In this document: in pieces, positions 9,022 through 16,575 of the stretch
Layout of the letters: the number at the start of each line of letters is the position of its first letter
Numbering within the stretch: position 1 is the first letter of the stretch
Source of the DNA: Nocardioides mesophilus
GTDB taxonomy: Bacteria > Actinomycetota > Actinomycetes > Propionibacteriales > Nocardioidaceae
Assembly (NCBI RefSeq): GCF_014395785.1
Contig: NZ_CP060713.1
Coordinates: 3,562,501-3,626,500, forward strand
Length of the DNA: 64,000 nucleotides
Direction of reading: 5' to 3'
Made by a program: the position numbers and the translations under genes
Notes under the pieces: generated by a model
Databases searched by the model: none
The model's input: only the letters and a program-made list of their open reading frames with translations
Told to the model about the DNA's origin: nothing

Positions 9022-9318
9022 ATGCCACACGAATCCGTCCGCACCTGTCTGGGTTGTCGCCAGCGGGCCGCCAGGCACGAGTTGCTGAGAGTCGTCGCCG
9101 TGGACGAGGGATCCGGCCTGATGGTCGTCCCGGACCCCGCGCGACGTCGTCCGGGCAGGGGAGCGCACCTGCACCCCACGCCCGAGTGTCTCGCCCTTGC
9201 GCTTCGCCGCCGAGCTTTCGCCCGGGCCCTCAGGGTCCCGGGGCCGCTCGCCAGCGATCCGCTGGAGAGGTACCTCGCCCGGCTCGGTCCGCAGAACCGC
9301 CCAGAAGCACAGCCGTGA
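9022..9318 (+). CDS. ylxR: YlxR (DUF448) RNA-binding protein
   Basis: 98 residues. The family signature is at the N-terminus: RTCLGCRQR at residues 7-15, then the RGAHLHPTPECL segment. YlxR proteins lie between nusA and infB in many bacteria; they are small, basic and thought to bind RNA or to assist RNase P or transcription, but the role is not settled. The start ATG 9022 lacks a good ribosome-binding site, while a short ORF ends 4 bases upstream, suggesting coupling. The orthologue by position is M. tuberculosis Rv2840c. Confidence 0.9.
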   Translation: MPHESVRTCLGCRQRAARHELLRVVAVDEGSGLMVVPDPARRRPGRGAHLHPTPECLALALRRRAFARALRVPGPLASDPLERYLARLGPQNRPEAQP

Positions 9319-9360
9319 CACACCCCGTGCACGACCGACAAGAAATTGGAGCATCAGCTC

Positions 9361-9406
9361 ATGAGCACTCGATGAGTACTTTCCGATGAGCATGCACACC
9401 AGCTAA
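9361..9406 (+). promoter_or_regulatory. infB leader: three overlapping mini-ORFs
   Basis: Three minimal ORFs follow one another: 9361-9375 (MSTR), 9372-9389 (MSTFR) and 9386-9406 (MSMHTS). Each stop overlaps the next start as ATGA. The first has GGAG nine bases upstream (9348-9351). The last stop lies 1 base before a hairpin (9408-9438) that abuts the infB ribosome-binding site. The layout suggests translational control of infB by termination and re-initiation (inference). Confidence 0.5.
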
Positions 9407-9407
9407 C

Positions 9408-9438
9408 GGTCCGCGCGCCCCATCCCGGGGCTCGGACC
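9408..9438 (+). promoter_or_regulatory. Hairpin in front of the infB ribosome-binding site
   Basis: Outer stem GGTCCG/CGGACC (9408-9413, 9433-9438) and inner stem GCCCC/GGGGC (9417-9421, 9427-9431). AAGGAG follows at 9441-9446, then GTG 9451. A ribosome stopping at the mini-ORF TAA (9404-9406) would cover the left arm and prevent folding. Confidence 0.55.
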
Positions 9439-9450
9439 AGAAGGAGAAGC

Positions 9451-12369
9451 GTGGCTAAGGTCCGAGTCCACGAGCTCGCCAAAGAGCTCGGAGTCGAGAG
9501 CAAGGTCGTCCTGGCCAAGCTCAAGGAGATGGGAGAGTTCGTCAAGTCGGCGTCCTCCACCGTCGAACCCCCCGTCGTCAAGCGGTTCACCGAGCAGTTC
9601 GGTGCCGACCTGTCGTCCCAGGGTGCTGCCAAGAAAGCACCCGCCCGCAAGGCACCGGTCCCCGGGCCGGCAGCGCCTGCACCGACGTCCGCTCCTGCCG
9701 AGCAGGCGGCTCCGGCCGCTGCTCCCGCCGCGAGCGCGCCGAGTGTTGACGCCGCCGCCGCTCCGGCCGCCAAGGCCGGGCCGCGTCCCGGTCCGCGACC
9801 GGGGCCCCAGCAGCCGTCCGCCGAGGAGCCGGTCCCCGCGACGAGCCAGGAGAGCGTGGCCCCGGCCGCGCCCGCCGCTCCCGTGGAGCCGACCGAGGTG
9901 AGCGAGCCGTCCGCACCCGCGGCGCCCGCCGCCTCGGCCGCCCCCGGCGCGCCTACGCCGAAGGCACCGACCCCGGCGCCCCGTCCGGGCGCTCGCCCCG
10001 GCGCCCCGCGTCCGGGCAACAACCCGTTCTCCTCCACCCAGGGCATGGGCCGACGCCCCGCCCCGGGTCGTCCGGGTCCCAGCGCGACGCCCGACGCCGG
10101 TCCCGGCGACCGGCCCCCGCGCCCGCCCGCCGGTCGTGACGGTGCCCCCGGTGGCCGTCCCAGCCCCGGTGGTGCTCCCGGTGGCCGTCCGGGCATGCCG
10201 CGTCCCAACCCGGCGATGATGCCGAAGTCCCCGGCCGCCTTCGGTGGCGGACCCGGCGGTCGTCCCGGCCCCGGCCGTGGTGGGCCCGGTGGTACGGGTG
10301 CCGGTCGCGGTGGCGCACCCGGTCGTCCGGGCGCTCCCGCCCGCGGCGGTGCTCCCGGTGCCGGCGGCGCTCGTCCCGGCTTCGGCGGCGGTCCCGGCGG
10401 CGGTCGCCCCGGTGGCGGCGGTCGTCCCGGCCAGCGCGGCACGACCCAGGGTGCGTTCGGTCGCCCCGGCGGTCCGTCGCGTCGTGGTCGCAAGTCGAAG
10501 CGCGCGCGTCGTCAAGAGTTCGAGCAGATGCAGGCGCCGACCATCGGTGGCGTGCGCGTCCGCAAGGGTGACGGCGAGACCGTCAAGCTTCCCCGCGGCG
10601 CCTCGCTGACCGACTTCGCCGAGCGCATCGGCGTCGACCCCGCAGCGCTGGTGCAGATGCTGTTCTCGCTCGGCGAGATGGTGACCGCGACCGAGTCGGT
10701 CAACGACGAGACGTTCGAGCTGCTCGGTGACGAGCTGAACTACGTCGTCCAGGTCGTCTCCCCCGAGGACGAGGACCGCGAGCTGCTCGAGTCCTTCGAC
10801 CTCGAGTTCGGGTCCGACGTGGGTGACGAGGGCGACCTCGTCGCCCGTCCGCCGGTCGTGACCGTCATGGGTCACGTCGACCACGGAAAGACCAAGCTCC
10901 TCGACGCGCTCCGCCAGGCCAACGTGGTCGCCAAGGAGGCCGGTGGGATCACCCAGCACATCGGTGCCTACCAGGTGGCCACCGAGGTCGACGGTGACGA
11001 GCGCAGGATCACCTTCATCGACACCCCGGGTCACGAGGCGTTCACCGCCATGCGTGCTCGTGGTGCGCAGGCCACCGACATCGCGGTGCTGGTCGTGGCC
11101 GCCGATGACGGCGTGATGCCGCAGACGGTCGAGGCGCTCAACCACGCCAAGGCCGCCGGCGTGCCGATCGTGGTCGCGGTGAACAAGATCGACGTGGAGG
11201 CCGCTGACCCGCAGAAGGTGCGTGGCCAGCTCAGCGAGTACGGCCTGGTCCCCGAGGAGTACGGCGGCGACACGATGTTCGTCGACGTCTCCGCGAAGGC
11301 CGAGCTCAACCTCGACGGGCTGCTCGAGGCGATCGTGCTGACCGCCGACGCGTCCCTGGACCTGCGGGCCAACCCCGACCAGGACGCCCAGGGCCTCGTG
11401 GTCGAGGCGCACCTCGACCGTGGCCGCGGCCCGGTGGCCACCGTGCTCGTGCAGCGCGGCACGCTCCGGGTCGGCGACTCGATCGTCGCCGGACCGGCGT
11501 ACGGCCGGGTCCGCGCGATGCTCGACGAGTACGGCGAGAACATCGAGGCGGCCGACCCGTCGCGTCCGGCCATGGTGCTCGGACTGACCGCCGTCCCCGG
11601 CGCCGGTCAGAACTTCATCGTGGTCGACGACGACCGGATGGCCCGACAGATCGCCGAGAAGCGCGAGTCGCGTGAGCGGGCGGCCATGCAGGCCAAGCGT
11701 CGCGTGCGTCGGACGCTCGAGGACTTCATGGCCTCCATGGAGAAGGGCAAGAGCCAGGAGCTCAACCTGATCCTGAAGGGCGACGTGTCCGGCTCGGTCG
11801 AGGCTCTCGAGGACTCGCTGGCCAAGATCGACGTCGGCGACGAGGTCAACCTGCGGGTCATCGACCGCGGTGTCGGTGCGATCACCGAGACCAACGTCGA
11901 CCTGGCCGCGGCCTCCGACGCCATCATCATCGGCTTCAACGTCCGGCCCCAGGGCAAGGCGACGGAGATGGCCGACAAGGAGGGCGTGGAGATCCGGTAC
12001 TACTCGGTCATCTACCAGGCGATCGAGGAGATCGAGGCAGCGCTCAAGGGCATGCTCAAGCCGGAGTACGAAGAGGTCACCCTCGGCCAGGCCGAGATCC
12101 GTGAGATCTTCCGCTCCTCCAAGATCGGCAACATCGCCGGTTGCATGGTCACCAGCGGGGTCATCCGACGCAACGCCAAGGCCCGTCTCATCCGGGACGG
12201 CAACGTGGCCTCGGACAACCTGGACCTGTCGTCGCTGCGGCGCGAGAAGGACGACGTCACCGAGGTCCGCGAGGGCTTCGAGTGCGGTCTCACCCTGCGC
12301 GGCTACAACGACATCAAGCAGGGTGACGTGGTGGAGTGCTTCGAGATGCGCGAGATCCCGCGCGCCTGA
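9451..12369 (+). CDS. infB: Translation initiation factor IF-2
   Basis: 972 residues; a GTPase that places fMet-tRNA on the 30S subunit. An N-terminal IF2_N helix ([18 protein letters not shown]) is followed by a long low-complexity Ala/Pro, then Gly/Arg/Pro-rich linker (about residues 60-350), typical of actinobacteria. The G domain has GHVDHGKT (G1, about residue 475), DTPGHE (G3) and NKID (G4), followed by domains II-IV ([31 protein letters not shown]). Start GTG 9451 follows AAGGAG. The leader carries mini-ORFs and a hairpin (separate entries). A hairpin follows the gene. Confidence 0.98.
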   Translation: MAKVRVHELAKELGVESKVVLAKLKEMGEFVKSASSTVEPPVVKRFTEQFGADLSSQGAAKKAPARKAPVPGPAAPAPTSAPAEQAAPAAAPAASAPSVDAAAAPAAKAGPRPGPRPGPQQPSAEEPVPATSQESVAPAAPAAPVEPTEVSEPSAPAAPAASAAPGAPTPKAPTPAPRPGARPGAPRPGNNPFSSTQGMGRRPAPGRPGPSATPDAGPGDRPPRPPAGRDGAPGGRPSPGGAPGGRPGMPRPNPAMMPKSPAAFGGGPGGRPGPGRGGPGGTGAGRGGAPGRPGAPARGGAPGAGGARPGFGGGPGGGRPGGGGRPGQRGTTQGAFGRPGGPSRRGRKSKRARRQEFEQMQAPTIGGVRVRKGDGETVKLPRGASLTDFAERIGVDPAALVQMLFSLGEMVTATESVNDETFELLGDELNYVVQVVSPEDEDRELLESFDLEFGSDVGDEGDLVARPPVVTVMGHVDHGKTKLLDALRQANVVAKEAGGITQHIGAYQVATEVDGDERRITFIDTPGHEAFTAMRARGAQATDIAVLVVAADDGVMPQTVEALNHAKAAGVPIVVAVNKIDVEAADPQKVRGQLSEYGLVPEEYGGDTMFVDVSAKAELNLDGLLEAIVLTADASLDLRANPDQDAQGLVVEAHLDRGRGPVATVLVQRGTLRVGDSIVAGPAYGRVRAMLDEYGENIEAADPSRPAMVLGLTAVPGAGQNFIVVDDDRMARQIAEKRESRERAAMQAKRRVRRTLEDFMASMEKGKSQELNLILKGDVSGSVEALEDSLAKIDVGDEVNLRVIDRGVGAITETNVDLAAASDAIIIGFNVRPQGKATEMADKEGVEIRYYSVIYQAIEEIEAALKGMLKPEYEEVTLGQAEIREIFRSSKIGNIAGCMVTSGVIRRNAKARLIRDGNVASDNLDLSSLRREKDDVTEVREGFECGLTLRGYNDIKQGDVVECFEMREIPRA

Positions 12370-12461
12370 TCGACGGTGCGCCGGCCGGGCCGGCCGGGCA
12401 GGGCAGCGGGGCGATCCAGTCCCGCACGTGCCCGGCCCGGCGGCCCGGCGGCTTCCGTCCC

Positions 12462-12498
12462 GCCGACGTGCCCGGTCCTACCGGCCGGGCACGACGGC
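12462..12498 (+). terminator. Hairpin between infB and rbfA
   Basis: Arms CGTGCCCGG (12467-12475) and CCGGGCACG (12485-12493) are exact complements. GCCG/CGGC extends the stem beyond one mismatch. It lies in the 217-base gap and may be a partial terminator or an RNA-processing site within the operon. Confidence 0.5.
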
Positions 12499-12586
12499 GG
12501 GCCACCTGACCTCGCGTCAGGCCGTCGCACCGGGGGACCGAACGACTGCAGCAGCAACCGGAACCAAGAAGAAGGCAGGGACTGAC

Positions 12587-13048
12587 ATGGCCAGCCCACG
12601 GGTCCGCAAGGTTGCGGACCGGATCCAGGTGATCGTCGCGGAGATGCTCGAGCGGCGGATCAAGGATCCGCGACTCGGGTTCGTGACCGTCACCGACGTC
12701 CGCGTCACCGGCGACACCCAGAACGCCTCGATCTTCTACACCGTCTTCGGCGAGGAGGACGAGGTCGCGGCCTCGGCCGTGGCCCTCGAGTCCGCCAAGG
12801 GGCTGATCCGCAGCGAGGTCGGCAAGCAGCTCGGCATGCGGCACACCCCGTCGCTGGAGTTCATCCACGACGCGCTGCCCGAGAACGCCCGGCACCTCGA
12901 CGAGCTGCTCGCCCGGGCCCGCGAGTCCGATGCCGCGGTCGCCGCGGCCGCGGCGGGCAAGACCTACGCCGGCGAGTCCGACCCGTACCGCAAGCCCCAC
13001 GAGCCCGACCCGCTCGACGACTCGCTCGACGACGACCTCCGGGCATGA
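12587..13048 (+). CDS. rbfA: Ribosome-binding factor A
   Basis: 153 residues. KH-like fold with [20 protein letters not shown] at the N-terminus, [18 protein letters not shown], and a conserved C-terminal half ending with an acidic tail. It assists late 16S rRNA processing and 30S maturation. ATG 12587 is chosen as the family start; the frame is open far upstream only because of the GC bias. The stop overlaps truB (ATGA), so the two are coupled. In M. tuberculosis a DHH phosphoesterase gene follows rbfA; here truB follows directly. Confidence 0.95.
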   Translation: MASPRVRKVADRIQVIVAEMLERRIKDPRLGFVTVTDVRVTGDTQNASIFYTVFGEEDEVAASAVALESAKGLIRSEVGKQLGMRHTPSLEFIHDALPENARHLDELLARARESDAAVAAAAAGKTYAGESDPYRKPHEPDPLDDSLDDDLRA

Positions 13049-13926
13049 GCGCTGCCGCCGGCTCCGGCCTGGTGGTCGTCGACAAGCCTGCCGGGCTGAC
13101 CTCGCACGACGTCGTCGGCCGGGTCCGCCGGCTGGCCGGCACCCGCAAGGTCGGGCACGCCGGCACGCTGGACCCGATGGCCACCGGGGTCCTGCTGCTC
13201 GGGGTGGAGCGGGCGACCCGGCTGCTCGGGCACCTCATGCTGACCGAGAAGGCCTACGACGCGACGGTCCGGCTCGGCGCCGGCTCGAGCACCGACGACG
13301 CCGAGGGGCAGCTCGGCGAGCCGCTCTCCACCGCGCTGCTCACCGAGGACGACGTGCGCTCCGCCGCCGGCCGCTTCGTGGGTGCGCTGGAGCAGGTCCC
13401 CTCCGCGGTCTCGGCGATCAAGGTGGACGGGAAGCGGGCCTACGCGCGGGTGCGCGATGGCGAGGACGTCAACCTCCCCGCCCGCTCGGTCACCGTCCAC
13501 GAGCTGCTGGTCACCGACGTGCGCCGCGACGGCCCCTGGGTCGACGTCGACCTCAGCGTGCGCTGCAGCAGCGGCACCTACATCCGCGCCATCGCGCGCG
13601 ACCTCGGCGCCGCCCTCGGCGTCGGTGGCCACCTGACGGCGCTGCGCCGTACGGCGGTGGGGCCGTTCAGGCTCGATGAGGCACGCAGCCTCGAGCAGCT
13701 CGCCGAGACCTTCGAGGTGCTCGACCTGTCCGCCGCGGCGCGCCGCTGCTTCCCGTCGGTGGACCTCGGCGCCGACGACGCCCGCGCCGTCGGGTTCGGT
13801 CGTGCCCTCGCCATCGACCTCGGAGCCGAGGGACCGGTCGCCGTGTTCGACCCCGACGGCACCTTCCTGGCGCTCTACCGCCAGCAGGGCGAGAGCGCGG
13901 TCGCGGTCGCGGTCTTCGTCTCCTGA
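13045..13926 (+). CDS. truB: tRNA pseudouridine-55 synthase TruB
   Basis: 293 residues. Converts U55 in the T-loop of tRNAs to pseudouridine. Begins [17 protein letters not shown]; the catalytic aspartate is D43 in [12 protein letters not shown]. Later family blocks include [17 protein letters not shown] (written here as [16 protein letters not shown]) and [16 protein letters not shown]. The C-terminal part (about 225-293) is a PUA-like domain. ATG 13045 overlaps the rbfA stop by 4 bases. Last gene of the rimP operon; ribF begins 38 bases later with its own probable promoter. Confidence 0.96.
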   Translation: MSAAAGSGLVVVDKPAGLTSHDVVGRVRRLAGTRKVGHAGTLDPMATGVLLLGVERATRLLGHLMLTEKAYDATVRLGAGSSTDDAEGQLGEPLSTALLTEDDVRSAAGRFVGALEQVPSAVSAIKVDGKRAYARVRDGEDVNLPARSVTVHELLVTDVRRDGPWVDVDLSVRCSSGTYIRAIARDLGAALGVGGHLTALRRTAVGPFRLDEARSLEQLAETFEVLDLSAAARRCFPSVDLGADDARAVGFGRALAIDLGAEGPVAVFDPDGTFLALYRQQGESAVAVAVFVS

Positions 13927-13951
13927 GCGTTCCGTGGCGCGGCGCGTGTGG

Positions 13952-13964
13952 CAGGCTTGCCGCC
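13952..13964 (+). promoter_or_regulatory. Possible leaderless promoter of ribF
   Basis: CAGGCT at 13952-13957 lies 7 bases before GTG 13965. It differs from TAnnnT at the first base, so this is weaker than the other cases. Confidence 0.35.
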
Positions 13965-14924
13965 GTGAATGACGTGTGGCGCTCGCTCGACGACGTACCC
14001 GCCGACCTCGGCCGGACCGTCGTCACGGTCGGCAACTTCGACGGTGTGCACCTCGGTCACCAGCACGTGATCGCGCGGGCCGGCGAGCTGGCCCGGGAGC
14101 TCGGCGCGGACGGCGTCGTCGCGGTCATCTTCGAGCCGCACCCGATCGCGGTGCTGCGGCCCGAGCACGCGCCGCCGACGCTGACCACCGTGGACACCCG
14201 GGTCGACCTGCTCGTCGAGTCCGGCGTCGACGGGGTGCTGGTGCTCCCGTTCTCCCGCGAGGTGGCCGGCTGGAGCCCGGAGCGATTCGTCCGCGACGTC
14301 CTCGTCGACGCGCTGCACGCCCGGGCCGTCGTGGTCGGAGCCAACTTCCGGTTCGGCAACCGGGCGGCCGGAGACGTGGCCACGCTGCGCGAGCTGGGCG
14401 CCGAGCTCGACTTCGTCGCCGAGGGGATCGCCCTGGACGGCGGCCCGCAGGTGTGGTCCTCGACCTATGTCCGCAACTGCCTGTCCACCGGCGACGTGGA
14501 GGGGGCCGCGGAGGCGCTGGGGCGGCCGTTCACGGTCCGCGGCGTCGTGGTGGTCGGCGACAAGCGCGGCCGCGAGCTGGGCTACCCGACCGCCAACGTG
14601 CCCACCTCCGGGATGCAGTGCGCCCCGGCCGACGGCGTCTACGCGGGACGGCTGCTGCGCCTGGACACCGGCGAGCAGATGCCGGCCGCGATCAGCGTCG
14701 GCACGAACCCCACCTTCGCCGGCGAGCGGGAGCGCCGGGTCGAGTCCTACGTGCTGCCCGAGGCGGCGGGCGACGACCTCGACCTCTACGGCGTCGAGGT
14801 CGAGGTCGCGTTCGTGTCCCGGATCCGGGGGATGCTGCGCTTCGACTCCGTCGAGCAGCTGGTCGAGCAGATGGCCGACGACGTCCGGCGTACCCGCGCA
14901 CGGCTCGTGGAGCAGCCCCGGTGA
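13965..14924 (+). CDS. ribF: Bifunctional riboflavin kinase / FMN adenylyltransferase
   Basis: 319 residues. The N-terminal FAD synthetase domain has TVGNFDGVHLGHQHVI (about residues 24-39) and an ISSTYVR-like segment (WSSTYVRNCL, about 164-173). The C-terminal flavokinase domain (about 185-310) has GYPTANVPT and ISVGTNPTFAG. It makes FMN and FAD from riboflavin. Start GTG 13965. The stop overlaps the next GTG (GTGA), coupling it to the membrane protein gene. Confidence 0.96.
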   Translation: MNDVWRSLDDVPADLGRTVVTVGNFDGVHLGHQHVIARAGELARELGADGVVAVIFEPHPIAVLRPEHAPPTLTTVDTRVDLLVESGVDGVLVLPFSREVAGWSPERFVRDVLVDALHARAVVVGANFRFGNRAAGDVATLRELGAELDFVAEGIALDGGPQVWSSTYVRNCLSTGDVEGAAEALGRPFTVRGVVVVGDKRGRELGYPTANVPTSGMQCAPADGVYAGRLLRLDTGEQMPAAISVGTNPTFAGERERRVESYVLPEAAGDDLDLYGVEVEVAFVSRIRGMLRFDSVEQLVEQMADDVRRTRARLVEQPR

Positions 14925-15937
14925 GGACCGGGGAGCGCGAGCACGCTCCCGGTTCGGACCGGGAGACGGTCGCCGCCACCTCCGCCTGGCTGGTGCGGCA
15001 CGGGATGCCGTACTTCGTGCCGGAGGAGCGGGAGGCGGCACGCGCGGCGCTGCGCTCGCGGCGGACCAAGGTGCTCCTGGTGCTGCTCGTCCTCGTCGGC
15101 CTCGCTGCCGGGGTGCCCTCGGCGTTCGTCTCAGGCGACGCCTCGCTCGCCCCGGCCACGGTGATGCTGCTGCTCGGCGTCGCCGCGCTGGTCTACGGGC
15201 TCACCGCGCTGCGCGCGCGCCCGATCGCCACCTGGGCGGTCGCGCGCACCCTGGGCAGCCTGCGCCAGCTGCTGCCGCTGGCGACCCGGGCGCTGCCGCT
15301 GCTGCTGATCTTCGTCACCTTCCTGTTCATCAACGCGGAGGTGTGGCAGGTCTCCGCCACCCTCGACGGCGGCCTGCTCTGGATCACGGTGATGCTCTTC
15401 GCGCTGGTCGCGGCGGTGTTCCTGCTGGTGCGTCTGCCCGAGGAGCTCGACGGGATCCACGACCTCGGTCGCGACGAGCTGGTGGAGGCGTGCCGGCACA
15501 CGCCGCTGGAGGGTCGCGTCGAGGAGGTCGTCGCGCAGACTGACCCGGCCGAGCTGCACGCCCTGACCCGCGTCGCCGGCTTCGAGCGGGCCAACCTGCT
15601 GCTGGTGCTGGTGATCGCGCAGGCGGTGCAGGTGCTGCTGCTCAGCCTGCTGGTCTTCGGGTTCTTCCTGCTCTTCGGGGCGCTCGTCATGGACGAGGTG
15701 GTGCAGGAGGCGTGGATCCAGGATTCGACCACCGGCGTGTCCTGGCTGCCGCACCTGACCGTCGAGCTCGTGCAGGTCTCGGTGTTCCTCGCCGCGTTCT
15801 CGGGGCTGTACTTCACCGTCTACGCGGTCACCGACGAGTCCTACCGGGACCAGTTCTTCGTCGAGGTCAGGCGCGAGCTCGACCGGGCGGTCGGCGTCCG
15901 CGCCGTCTACACCGCGGTCCGGCGCCGGTCCCCCTGA
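14921..15937 (+). CDS. Multi-spanning membrane protein of unknown function
   Basis: 338 residues, not recognised as a named family. A charged N-terminus of about 45 residues contains WLVRHGMPYFVPEEREAAR. Hydrophobic segments lie at about residues 48-66, 73-90, 115-138, 142-168, 225-255 and 280-305, giving about six membrane passes. A soluble loop of about 60 residues separates segments four and five. The GTG start overlaps the ribF stop (GTGA), indicating coupled expression. The 32-bp repeat array begins directly after the stop codon. Confidence 0.75.
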   Translation: MRTGEREHAPGSDRETVAATSAWLVRHGMPYFVPEEREAARAALRSRRTKVLLVLLVLVGLAAGVPSAFVSGDASLAPATVMLLLGVAALVYGLTALRARPIATWAVARTLGSLRQLLPLATRALPLLLIFVTFLFINAEVWQVSATLDGGLLWITVMLFALVAAVFLLVRLPEELDGIHDLGRDELVEACRHTPLEGRVEEVVAQTDPAELHALTRVAGFERANLLLVLVIAQAVQVLLLSLLVFGFFLLFGALVMDEVVQEAWIQDSTTGVSWLPHLTVELVQVSVFLAAFSGLYFTVYAVTDESYRDQFFVEVRRELDRAVGVRAVYTAVRRRSP

Positions 15938-15938
15938 C

Positions 15939-16241
15939 GAGTCGGCGCATCTGCAGGTCCCGGACCTGCCGAGTCGGCGCATCTGCAGGTGCCGGACCTG
16001 CCGAGTCGGCGCATCTGCAGGTGCCGGACCTGCCGAGTCGGCGCATCTGCAGGTCCCGATCCTGCCGAGTCGGCGCAACCGCATCCCTGACGGGTGCAGT
16101 TGCGCCGACTCGGCGGCCTTATGAGGTGCAGATGCGCCGACTCGGCCGGTTGTTGAGGTGCAGTTGCGCCGACTCGGCGGGCTTATGAGGTGCAGATGCG
16201 CCGACTCGGCCGGTTGTTGAGGTGCAGATGCGCCGACTCGG
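15939..16241. repeat. Ten-unit 32-bp array, five direct plus five inverted
   Basis: A 17-19-base core (GAGTCGGCGCATCTGCAG) occurs on the plus strand from 15939, 15971, 16003, 16035 and 16067, then inverted from 16095, 16127, 16159, 16191 and 16223. The period is exactly 32 bases in each half. Left-half spacers are themselves near-palindromic (GGTCCCGGACC type). Right-half units alternate between TGCAGTTGC and TGCAGATGC for the first four, with alternating spacers. The whole can fold into one long stem. It fills the gap between convergent genes and holds no gene. Role unknown; it may be a bidirectional terminator or a REP-like element. Confidence 0.9.
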
Positions 16242-16267
16242 CGGTGGGGGTGGCGGTGGCGGTGGGG

Positions 16268-16525
16268 TCAGGCGTCGAGGTCCTTCTCGACCAGGGTGGC
16301 GATGGTGTCGACCGCCTGCTGGTCCTCCCCGCTCACCTCGACGCTGTCGCCCTGCTTGGCGCCGAGGGTCATGATCATCAGGGCCGAGGCCGCGTCGACC
16401 GGGTCGCCACCGGTCGTCGCCAGGGTCACCGACGAGCCGAGCTTGCCGGCCTCCTCCGCGATCAGTGCTGCGGGGCGGGCGTGCAGGCCGACTGCGGAGC
16501 CGACGGTCACGGTCTTGCTGGGCAT
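16268..16525 (-). CDS. ptsH: PTS phosphocarrier protein HPr
   Basis: 85 residues, the normal HPr size. The phosphorylated histidine is H15 in VGLHARPAA. The residue aligned with regulatory Ser46 is S47 (DAASALMIM). It passes phosphate from EI to sugar-specific EIIA domains in the cytoplasm. The start ATG (complement of 16523-16525) is preceded by AAAAGGAGA. It lies 50 bases downstream of fruA in the fruR-fruK-fruA-ptsH run, so HPr is probably induced with the fructose genes and also serves MtlA at 35.3 kb. Confidence 0.95.
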   Translation of the reverse strand: MPSKTVTVGSAVGLHARPAALIAEEAGKLGSSVTLATTGGDPVDAASALMIMTLGAKQGDSVEVSGEDQQAVDTIATLVEKDLDA

Positions 16526-16575
16526 GGAATCTCCTTTTAGATGGGTGAGCTTGCGGACAGTTGTGGGGAGGGGGC

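Noticed and set aside
15939-16241. CRISPR array
   Set aside because: The period is only 32 bases, the stretches between cores are nearly identical to each other, the second half is inverted, and no cas gene is nearby.
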